Source: Desulfobacteraceae bacterium (lineage in GTDB: Bacteria; Desulfobacterota; Desulfobacteria; Desulfobacterales; BuS5). Taken from it: DNA of 5,174 bases. The notes below the pieces were generated by a model. The model had not been told where the DNA came from, ran no database searches, and saw nothing but the letters and a program-made list of their open reading frames with translations. Positions 1 through 5,174 of this stretch are shown one piece after another; the stretch's first letter is position 1; each line of letters opens with the position of its first letter. The translations under genes and the position numbers were made by a program. Location of the stretch: positions 1 to 5,174 of the forward strand of contig JAUVKE010000200.1 in assembly GCA_030592105.1 (NCBI GenBank), written 5' to 3'.

Positions 1-99
1 ATGGAAAAAAAGATATTTCCTGAAGATATTGATATTATTCAAGTGATTGATAAACCTGAAGATGTTGTGAAAGCAGTACAAAAATATGTGATTCTATAA
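1..99 (+). CDS. LOG family (TIGR00730-type) protein, C-terminal end only
   Basis: This is an open frame from the window edge to a TAA at 97-99, giving 32 residues. The first codon is ATG but is probably an internal methionine of a longer gene that begins upstream. The residues FPEDIDIIQVIDKPEDVVKA resemble the conserved tail of LOG/TIGR00730 Rossmann-fold proteins, where a 'sPEDLdLihVtDdPdEvv' stretch closes the protein. Family members are cytokinin-riboside 5'-monophosphate phosphoribohydrolases or related nucleotide-processing enzymes, once misnamed lysine decarboxylases. The catalytic PGGxGT motif would lie outside the window, so activity cannot be judged. The gene ends 45 bases before the carboxyltransferase start and has no evident link to its pathway. 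The assignment rests on a short tail and on remembered family sequence. Confidence 0.6.
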   Translation: MEKKIFPEDIDIIQVIDKPEDVVKAVQKYVIL

Positions 100-144
100 A
101 GTTAAATTCGATTAAACCATAGCAGCTATCTACGGAGGAGAACA

Positions 145-1785
145 ATGCCAAAAGAAATGACAACGCTGTCAAGAGAACAAAAAAAAGAAGCCGAACGAAT
201 TGCAAATCAAAAACACTGGCTTGCAGAAGAAGAGAAGTTGTATGAGCTTTGGGACAAAAGTTATAATCCTGGTGGTGAAAAACAGATCGAACGTCTTGCA
301 AAACAGGGGAAAAAACCGGTTCGCCAACTCATTAAACAACTTCTTGACCCGGGAATTGATTTTCTTGAACTGAGCAGAGGGGCGGGTTTTGGTATTAATT
401 ATGAAACAGTCAAGGATGTGCCAGGTGCTGGTATAGTTACAGGACTGGGGGTTGTTCATGGCAACTGGGTTATGATAATTGCCAATGACAGTCGTGTAAA
501 AGCAGGTGCTTATTTTCCGATTACCTGTAAAAAACATTTGCGCGCTCAGGATATAGCTGATCAGGCCGAAATTCCATGTATTTATATAGGTGATTCTGCA
601 GGTGCTTTTTTGCCGATGCAGGATCGGGTCTTTCCCGGCAAGGGACAATTTGGACGTTTTTTCTATAATATGTGCAGAATGTCCGCCAAAGGATTAAAAC
701 AGTATACTCTGAGTACCGGCGGGAATACAGCAGGCGGTGCATATACTGTTTATCTTGCATGTGAATCTATTATGATTGATAAAATGTCCTATTCATTTTT
801 AGGCGGTCCGCCAATGGTTAAATCTGCTATAGGTGAGGAAGTCTCCATGGAAGATCTTGGTGGTGCAAAGGTGCATACAACAATTTCAGGAGGCGCTGAT
901 CATTTTGTACGGTCTCAGGATGAGGGTGTAGAGAAATTAAGAGAACTCTTATCCCATGATCCTCCTCAGCAAATACATATAAACCGGTCAATTTCTGAGG
1001 AACCAGCCGTTCCGATAGAAAATCTGTATAAAGTGCTTCCCAGGGATTCCTATAAGGGGATTAATGCAAGAGAAGTTATAGCGTGTATTGCAGATGGAAG
1101 TAAGTTTACTGAGTATAAAAAAAATTATAATCCTGGCAGGGGAGATGGAATTATCTGCGGAAAAATTAAATTAAAAGGTATACCTGTTGGTGTTATTGCA
1201 GGAAACGGGATTGGGGTTATTTTTGTCGATTCAGCAAGAAAAGCCATTGAATGGGTATTAAGATGTACTTCTCAAAAAATACCTATTCTATATATCCAGA
1301 ACTCTCCTGGTTATATGGTTGGTACACAGGAAGAATATGATGGTATTGGCAAATACGGTTCAGGCATGGTCAGAGCGTGTGCATGTTCTAATGTTCCGAT
1401 GATTCAATGGATTATCGGCCCTGATCATGGTGCAGCCAATTATGGGATGTGCGGAAGGGCATACGACCCCTGTTTTATTTTTAATACAATGCGTGGCAGA
1501 ACTTCAGTTATGTCAGGACGTACTGCCGGATTTATTTTAACCAGCCTGGAAAGGGCCAACGCAAAAAAAAAGGGACAAAAAATGGATGAAAACGCTGCAG
1601 AGGAATTTCAGCAGAAGATGATTGACCGATATGATGAACAGGCGCATCCATTTTATGTTGAATCGAGATTATTTCACGACGGGACAATAGCATTCAAAGA
1701 TTCTCGTAATATTCTTGCTAAAGCATTCGAAGTTGCTCTGCTTAAGCTTATACCTGATTCTGCATTTGGCAATTTTAAATTTTAG
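145..1785 (+). CDS. Acyl-CoA carboxylase carboxyltransferase subunit, methylcrotonyl-CoA carboxylase beta-like
   Basis: This 546-residue protein is close to the roughly 535-residue length of MCC beta subunits. Its family moves a carboxyl group between carboxybiotin and an acyl-CoA in the cytoplasm; in leucine breakdown this turns 3-methylcrotonyl-CoA into 3-methylglutaconyl-CoA. Two crotonase-like halves are visible. The N-half has LLDPGIDFLELS (66-77), AGAYFP (120-125), DSAGAFLP (150-157), VFPGKGQFGRFFYN (162-175), the oxyanion-type TAGGAY (195-200) and GEEVSMEDLGGA (230-241). The C-half has DGSKFTEYK (317-325), YIQNSPGYMVG (383-393) and GAANYGMCGRAY (429-440). The ending FGNFKF mirrors the FGxFRM end of MCC beta and differs from glutaconyl-CoA decarboxylase alpha. 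The start is supported by GGAGGAG at 134-140. Departures from canonical MCC are SAGA for SGGA, NSPG for NITG, and Arg459 where MCC, PCC and GcdA carry Glu (GGEQAA-type motif). No biotin carboxylase or carrier protein is in the window, so the substrate is inferred mainly from the neighbouring hydratase. A decarboxylase or a different enoyl-CoA carboxylase remains possible. Confidence 0.88.
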   Translation: MPKEMTTLSREQKKEAERIANQKHWLAEEEKLYELWDKSYNPGGEKQIERLAKQGKKPVRQLIKQLLDPGIDFLELSRGAGFGINYETVKDVPGAGIVTGLGVVHGNWVMIIANDSRVKAGAYFPITCKKHLRAQDIADQAEIPCIYIGDSAGAFLPMQDRVFPGKGQFGRFFYNMCRMSAKGLKQYTLSTGGNTAGGAYTVYLACESIMIDKMSYSFLGGPPMVKSAIGEEVSMEDLGGAKVHTTISGGADHFVRSQDEGVEKLRELLSHDPPQQIHINRSISEEPAVPIENLYKVLPRDSYKGINAREVIACIADGSKFTEYKKNYNPGRGDGIICGKIKLKGIPVGVIAGNGIGVIFVDSARKAIEWVLRCTSQKIPILYIQNSPGYMVGTQEEYDGIGKYGSGMVRACACSNVPMIQWIIGPDHGAANYGMCGRAYDPCFIFNTMRGRTSVMSGRTAGFILTSLERANAKKKGQKMDENAAEEFQQKMIDRYDEQAHPFYVESRLFHDGTIAFKDSRNILAKAFEVALLKLIPDSAFGNFKF

Positions 1786-1850
1786 GAAGTTTATAATTTT
1801 TCAATAAATTCAGATATTTATCTATAAAATGGTAAAAAGGAGAATCTGTT

Positions 1851-2648
1851 ATGTCTGATGTTATATTGCAGGAAAAGACCGATAATGGCATTCTGATATT
1901 GACCATCAACAGACCCAAAGCGATGAACTGCATGAATTTTGAGGTTATCGAAACTTTGATGGAAACAGTAAAAGAAACAAATTTTGATATGTCCATAAGA
2001 GTTATAATAATTACAGGTGCAAATCCGCCTGCCGGGAAAAAATCTGCGTTTTCTGCAGGAGCAGACCTGATTGAGAGAAAAACCCTTACTGATGATCAGG
2101 TTCGTCGGTTTATAGCGACTGTACGGGAAACAATGACTACAGTGGAAAAAGCGAAAGTCCCTGTAATTGCTGCAATTAATGGTTATGCCTTTGGCGGTGG
2201 AACAGAGCTCGCACTTGCATCTGACATAAGAATTGCATCTTCAAACGCACTTATGGGTCTGACTGAAACCAGCCTTGCAATTATCCCTGGCGGCGGCGGC
2301 AGTCAGAGACTGCCGAGAATAATCGGGATAGCAAAAGCCAAGGAATTAATTTATACGGCAAGGCGGATTACTGCGCAGGAAGCACTTGAAATTGGCATGG
2401 TAAACAAAGTTGTCTCTCCTGATAAATTAATGGATGAAGCCATGAAACTGGCAGAAGAGATAGCCCAAAACGGCCCTATTGCGGTACAGCAGGCCAAGTT
2501 TGTACTGAATAATGGTTTTGAATGCAGCCTTGGCGTTGCACTTCCCCTTGAATCAAAGGCTTATGAAATTACCATACCGACAGAAGACCGGCTTGAGGCG
2601 CTTACGGCTTTTGCTGAAAAAAGAAAACCTGTTTTTAAAGGTAAATAA
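1851..2648 (+). CDS. Enoyl-CoA hydratase/isomerase family protein, probable 3-methylglutaconyl-CoA hydratase
   Basis: This 265-residue crotonase is of standard length. It probably adds water to 3-methylglutaconyl-CoA to give HMG-CoA, the third step from isovaleryl-CoA. The CoA/oxyanion stretch AFSAGADL is at 66-73 and AFGGGTELALASDIRI at 113-128. The two acid/base glutamates expected of a hydratase are both present, Glu119 (in GGGTE) and Glu139 (in MGLTETSLAIIPGGGG). It resembles human AUH more than generic crotonases: MGLTET-LAIIPGGGG-QRLPR, AKELIYTAR (163-171) and the tail IPTEDRLEALTAF-EKR-P-FKGK all match AUH or LiuC counterparts from memory. The start is set by AAGGAGA at 1837-1843, seven bases before ATG. 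The gene lies 65 bases after the carboxyltransferase, whose product would be its substrate if both assignments hold. A broad-range short-chain enoyl-CoA hydratase is the main alternative. Confidence 0.88.
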   Translation: MSDVILQEKTDNGILILTINRPKAMNCMNFEVIETLMETVKETNFDMSIRVIIITGANPPAGKKSAFSAGADLIERKTLTDDQVRRFIATVRETMTTVEKAKVPVIAAINGYAFGGGTELALASDIRIASSNALMGLTETSLAIIPGGGGSQRLPRIIGIAKAKELIYTARRITAQEALEIGMVNKVVSPDKLMDEAMKLAEEIAQNGPIAVQQAKFVLNNGFECSLGVALPLESKAYEITIPTEDRLEALTAFAEKRKPVFKGK

Positions 2649-2657
2649 TAAATAACT

Positions 2658-2675
2658 GCTAATGGCTAAAGCTAA
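2658..2675 (+). repeat. Three short GCTAA direct repeats
   Basis: GCTAA occurs at 2658-2662, 2665-2669 and 2671-2675, just after tandem stop codons of the hydratase gene (TAATAAATAA from 2646). The units are only five bases and the spacing is uneven (7 and 6), so this may be chance or a slipped remnant. Nothing else in this spacer looks like a terminator or a clear promoter. Confidence 0.3.
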
Positions 2676-2729
2676 CCGCACAGGTCGAAAAATTTGAAAT
2701 ATAAACAGTACACAGGGACTGAAAATATT

Positions 2730-4679
2730 ATGAATGAATTACTTTGGACGCCTTCGGATGAACGGAAAAAGCAGACTAATATGTATAAATTTATAGAGTT
2801 TGTTAACTCCAGATTCGGAAAAAATTTTTCTGAATATTCTGCTTTGCACAAGTGGTCAGTAGAAAATATCAGAGATTTATGGGCAAGTCTCTGGGATTTT
2901 ACAGGGATTATAACATCAAATCCTTATAACAAAGTGATAGATGAATATAAAATGCCTGGTGCCAAATGGTTTGATGGCGCTAAATTAAATTTTGCAGAAA
3001 ATCTGCTTCGTTACAGGGATGACCACGATGATATTATTTTTAAAGGGGAAACCCAGGATAAAATCAGCATTACCTATGCACAGTTATATAATGAGGTAGC
3101 ACGCCTTGCTAAATCCCTTAAAGAAATGGGAGTTGAAAAAGGAGACAGGGTAGTAGGATTTATGCCGAACATGCCGCATTCCATATTTGCAATGCTCGCA
3201 GCCACAAGCATTGGAGCCATATGGTCATCATGCTCTCCTGACTTCGGTATAAAAGGAGTTCTCGACAGATTTGGCCAGATAAAACCGAAAGTTCTTTTTA
3301 CGGCAAACGGATATTCCTACAAAGGAGGAAAAATTGATTCTTTGGAGCGAATAAACTCTGTTTTGCAACATCTTGAGTCCATCGAAAAAGTTATTGTTGT
3401 GCCATATACAGAAGAAAAACCGGATATCAGCAAACTTTCCAATGCTGTTTTCTACAGTGACTTTATTTCAAAAGATAAAAATCCTGAATTGACTTTTGAG
3501 CAGCTCCCCTTTGATCATCCTGTATATATTATGTATTCTTCAGGCACTACAGGCCTTCCAAAATGTATGGTTCAAAGTGCCGGCGGAATTCTTGTAAATC
3601 ACCTCAAGGAGTTGATACTCCACACCGATCTTAAGAGAGATGACAAAATATTTTATTTTACAACCTGCGGATGGATGATGTGGAACTGGCTTACATCATC
3701 ACTTGCCACAGGCGCAACTATTATTCTTTATGATGGTCAGCCTTTTTATCCTGATGCCGGAGTTTTATGGAAATTTGCCCAGGATGTGGGAATGACTGTT
3801 TTTGGAACAAGTGCTGCATATATTTCTGCAATCAGGGATGCAGGGTTAATCCCTTGTGAAAAATATGATCTGACCAGTTTAAGAGCAGTCCTTTCAACAG
3901 GCTCTCCTTTATCAAAAGAATGTTTTGAATATGTTTATAAAAATATTAAAAGAGATCTGCAACTCTCTTCAATAGCAGGGGGGACTGATCTGAACGGATG
4001 TTTCGCCGGTGGTAATCCCATGGGGTCAGTACATGCCGGAGAGCTTCAGTGCTGTTGTCTTGGTATGGATGTTAAAGCTTATAACGATGATGGTGAATCA
4101 GTTGTTGATGAAGAAGGTGAACTTGTATGCCTTTCTCCTTTTCCATCAATGCCGATCTATTTCTGGGATGATCCTGATGGCGAAAAATACCATAAAGCTT
4201 ATTTTAACGTTTACCCTGGAGTCTGGCGTCACGGAGATTTTATCAGAATTACAAAAAGAGGGGGCGTTGTTTTTTGCGGACGTTCTGATACAACATTAAA
4301 TCCTGGAGGTGTTAGGATAGGTACATCGGATATTTACCAGCTTATAGATAGATTAAAAGAGATCGAAGATAGTCTTGTAGTTGGTCAGGACTGGAAAAAT
4401 GATGTTCGGGTTATCCTGTTTGTCAAGATGGCTGGCAATTCAGAATTAACCGAAGAATTAAAAAAGAGAATTAATTCTCTGATAAGGACAAATGCTTCTC
4501 CAAAACATGTTCCCGCAAAAATTATAAAAATTGCAGATATACCATATACTCTGAATATGAAAAAAGTAGAACTCGCTGTAAAGAAGATTATTCAGAATGA
4601 AGAGGTAAAAAACAGAGACGCACTCAGTAATCCTGAAGCTTTGGATTATTACAAAAACATCAGGGAACTGGAAGAATAA
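2730..4679 (+). CDS. Acetoacetyl-CoA synthetase (acetoacetate-CoA ligase)
   Basis: This ANL-superfamily ligase activates acetoacetate with ATP and CoA, releasing AMP and pyrophosphate. The preferred ATG gives 649 residues, typical of AACS, and MNELLWTPSDER matches the usual N-terminus. An in-frame TTG at 2694 would add 12 residues with no family support. Neither start has a strong Shine-Dalgarno; AGGGA at 2714-2718 is weak and 11 bases away. Numbering from the ATG: WFDGAKLNFAENLL (80-93), GAIWSSCSPDFG (162-173), P-loop YSSGTTGLPK (269-278), TTCGWMMWNW (311-320), GGTD (417-420), WRHGDF (499-504), the Arg/Asp hinge region GRSDTTLNPGGVRIGT (517-532) and the C-terminal catalytic lysine, Lys611, in YTLNMKK. 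The Gly usually just before that lysine is Met610. Cys441-443 form a run of three where relatives have other residues. The gene follows the hydratase by 81 bases and would reactivate the acetoacetate released by HMG-CoA lyase. It replaces the CoA-transferase (AtoDA/SCOT) route, at a cost of two phosphoanhydride bonds. Confidence 0.93.
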   Translation: MNELLWTPSDERKKQTNMYKFIEFVNSRFGKNFSEYSALHKWSVENIRDLWASLWDFTGIITSNPYNKVIDEYKMPGAKWFDGAKLNFAENLLRYRDDHDDIIFKGETQDKISITYAQLYNEVARLAKSLKEMGVEKGDRVVGFMPNMPHSIFAMLAATSIGAIWSSCSPDFGIKGVLDRFGQIKPKVLFTANGYSYKGGKIDSLERINSVLQHLESIEKVIVVPYTEEKPDISKLSNAVFYSDFISKDKNPELTFEQLPFDHPVYIMYSSGTTGLPKCMVQSAGGILVNHLKELILHTDLKRDDKIFYFTTCGWMMWNWLTSSLATGATIILYDGQPFYPDAGVLWKFAQDVGMTVFGTSAAYISAIRDAGLIPCEKYDLTSLRAVLSTGSPLSKECFEYVYKNIKRDLQLSSIAGGTDLNGCFAGGNPMGSVHAGELQCCCLGMDVKAYNDDGESVVDEEGELVCLSPFPSMPIYFWDDPDGEKYHKAYFNVYPGVWRHGDFIRITKRGGVVFCGRSDTTLNPGGVRIGTSDIYQLIDRLKEIEDSLVVGQDWKNDVRVILFVKMAGNSELTEELKKRINSLIRTNASPKHVPAKIIKIADIPYTLNMKKVELAVKKIIQNEEVKNRDALSNPEALDYYKNIRELEE

Positions 4680-4710
4680 TCGTTTGTCAGGGATAAGGGA
4701 AGTTTTGTTG

Positions 4711-4760
4711 TGCCTGCCAGGGCATGGGTGTTCGTAGATTTTCATAGCCGGACACTCCCA
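4711..4760 (+). other. Imperfect hairpin(s) in the spacer after the acetoacetyl-CoA synthetase gene
   Basis: A stem pairs 4725-4734 (TGGGTGTTCG) with 4749-4760 (CGGACACTCCCA). It has ten pairs including one G-T, a two-base bulge (C4755, T4756) and a 14-base loop. A smaller hairpin precedes it, TGCCT 4711-4715 with GGGCA 4720-4724. The block is about 55% GC, richer than the flanking spacer. No T-run follows on either strand, so it does not look like a normal intrinsic terminator. It could be an mRNA-stabilising or partial-termination element, an operator, or a REP-like unit. Whether it has any function is unknown. Confidence 0.4.
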
Positions 4761-4777
4761 GGGTAAAGTAATATATT
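4749..4777 (+). promoter_or_regulatory. Candidate sigma70-type promoter for the acyl-CoA dehydrogenase gene
   Basis: CGGACA at 4749-4754 (4 of 6 to TTGACA) is followed after exactly 17 bases by TATATT at 4772-4777 (5 of 6 to TATAAT), about 50 bases before the dehydrogenase start. The -35 half lies in the 3' arm of the hairpin at 4725-4760. In AT-rich DNA such matches arise by chance, so this is a suggestion only. The 148-base gap, the longest in the window, makes a separate promoter reasonable. Confidence 0.3.
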
Positions 4778-4827
4778 TCGAATGCTTATAAAAAACCCTT
4801 GAAAAAAGCCTTTAAGGAGAAATTCAA

Positions 4828-5174
4828 ATGAATTTTGAATTAACAAAAGAACAGAAAGCTGTTCAAAAAGAAGCACGTAATTTTGCATTAAAGGAAATAT
4901 TGCCAAGAGTAAGCGAAGAGATTTTTAAAAAAAATATTGTAAAAAAGATGGGTAAACTCGGTTTTTTTGGGTGTGCTTTTCCATTAATATACGGAGGCTC
5001 CAATTTAGGTTTTTTAGCTCATTCTGTAGTCTGTGAAGAGATTGCAAGGGTTGATTCGGGGCTTCGTTCCCTGTTTAATCTGCAGGGAATGACTGTGCCG
5101 TATACAATTATGGAGTGGGGTACTGAAAAAACAAGAAAAAAATATGTTAAAGATCTTGTTCTTGCAAATAAAAT
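4828..5174 (+). CDS. Acyl-CoA dehydrogenase, glutaryl-CoA dehydrogenase-like, N-terminal part (cut by window end)
   Basis: The first 115 residues of an FAD-dependent acyl-CoA dehydrogenase run off the window edge; the full family length is about 380-400. The start is set by AAGGAGA at 4814-4820, seven bases before ATG. MNFELTKEQKAVQKEARNFA (1-20) is the usual first helix, then KKMGKLGFFGCAFPLIYGG (39-57) and EEIARVDSGLRS (70-81), followed by EWGTEKTRKKYV (96-107). VDSGLRS matches the VDSGYRS segment of glutaryl-CoA dehydrogenases better than the isovaleryl-CoA dehydrogenase equivalent, from memory. The region between ILP and MGKLG is about five residues shorter than in relatives I recall. The catalytic glutamate and the substrate-binding arginine of glutaryl-CoA dehydrogenase lie beyond the window. 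The substrate is therefore open: context favours isovaleryl-CoA, while sequence favours a glutaryl-CoA-like or other dicarboxylic or branched acyl-CoA. The 148-base gap may put it under its own promoter. Confidence 0.88.
   Translation, partial: MNFELTKEQKAVQKEARNFALKEILPRVSEEIFKKNIVKKMGKLGFFGCAFPLIYGGSNLGFLAHSVVCEEIARVDSGLRSLFNLQGMTVPYTIMEWGTEKTRKKYVKDLVLANK

Noticed and set aside
95..100. TATAAA as a -10 box for the carboxyltransferase gene
   Set aside because: No reasonable -35 lies 16-18 bases upstream, and the hexamer overlaps the stop of the preceding gene. A promoter here cannot be supported.
169..648. Long minus-strand open frame inside the carboxyltransferase gene (and similar ones at 35-301, 521-760, 1775-1996, 4458-4745)
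   Set aside because: These lie mostly opposite well-supported genes, show no recognisable domains and have low-complexity composition typical of antisense shadows.
145..1785. Glutaconyl-CoA decarboxylase alpha subunit (GcdA)
   Set aside because: The glutaryl-CoA-dehydrogenase-like neighbour makes this tempting, but the motifs (VFPGKGQFGRFFYN, NYGMCGRAY, FGNFKF end) and the length fit MCC beta, not the longer GcdA. Decarboxylase function is not excluded, only GcdA orthology.
1804..1821. Inverted repeat ATAAAT...ATTTAT and a TATAAA box (1823-1828) before the hydratase gene
   Set aside because: The stem is six A-T pairs in very AT-rich DNA, and the box has no convincing -35 partner (TTCAAT). 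I treat it as background; the gene is probably co-transcribed with the carboxyltransferase.
2662..2697. Tiny frame ATG...TGA encoding MAKANRTGRKI before the acetoacetyl-CoA synthetase, a possible leader peptide
   Set aside because: No Shine-Dalgarno precedes it, it lacks regulatory codon runs (for example leucines), and no attenuator-like structure follows. It is probably chance.
1..5174. CRISPR array, insertion sequence, tRNA or phage element
   Set aside because: No regularly spaced repeats, terminal inverted repeats with transposase, cloverleaf or phage genes were found on either strand.

Overview
The window carries three complete and two partial genes, all on the + strand, and reads as a piece of a branched-chain acyl-CoA (leucine/isovalerate) catabolic cluster. 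The DNA is AT-rich and uses strong AGGAG-type ribosome binding sites, which suggests a bacterium. The gene set (MCC-type carboxyltransferase, methylglutaconyl-CoA hydratase, acetoacetyl-CoA synthetase, glutaryl-CoA-dehydrogenase-like flavoenzyme) would suit an anaerobic fatty- or aromatic-acid oxidiser such as a Desulfobacterota sulfate reducer. That placement is a guess from gene content, not something the sequence proves.

Layout: 1-99 is the C-terminal end of a probable LOG-family (TIGR00730-type) protein, unrelated to what follows. 145-1785 is a biotin-dependent acyl-CoA carboxyltransferase most like the beta subunit of methylcrotonyl-CoA carboxylase. 1851-2648 is a crotonase that matches 3-methylglutaconyl-CoA hydratase (AUH/LiuC type) closely. 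2730-4679 is an acetoacetyl-CoA synthetase whose start is debatable (TTG at 2694 or, preferred, ATG at 2730). 4680-4827 is a 148-base spacer with an imperfect hairpin and a possible promoter. 4828 to the window end is the N-terminal part of an acyl-CoA dehydrogenase that resembles the glutaryl-CoA dehydrogenase branch.

Proposed teamwork: the dehydrogenase would make the 2-enoyl-CoA (3-methylcrotonyl-CoA if it acts on isovaleryl-CoA). The carboxyltransferase, with a biotin carboxylase/carrier subunit not seen here, would make 3-methylglutaconyl-CoA. The hydratase would give HMG-CoA, and an HMG-CoA lyase not seen here would release acetyl-CoA and acetoacetate. The synthetase would then reactivate acetoacetate with ATP so that thiolase can split it.

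I see no CRISPR array, mobile element, tRNA, rRNA or phage gene. I do not see a clearly new system. The points worth a second look are unusual residues in the carboxyltransferase and the synthetase, the choice of dehydrogenase family, and the structured last spacer.
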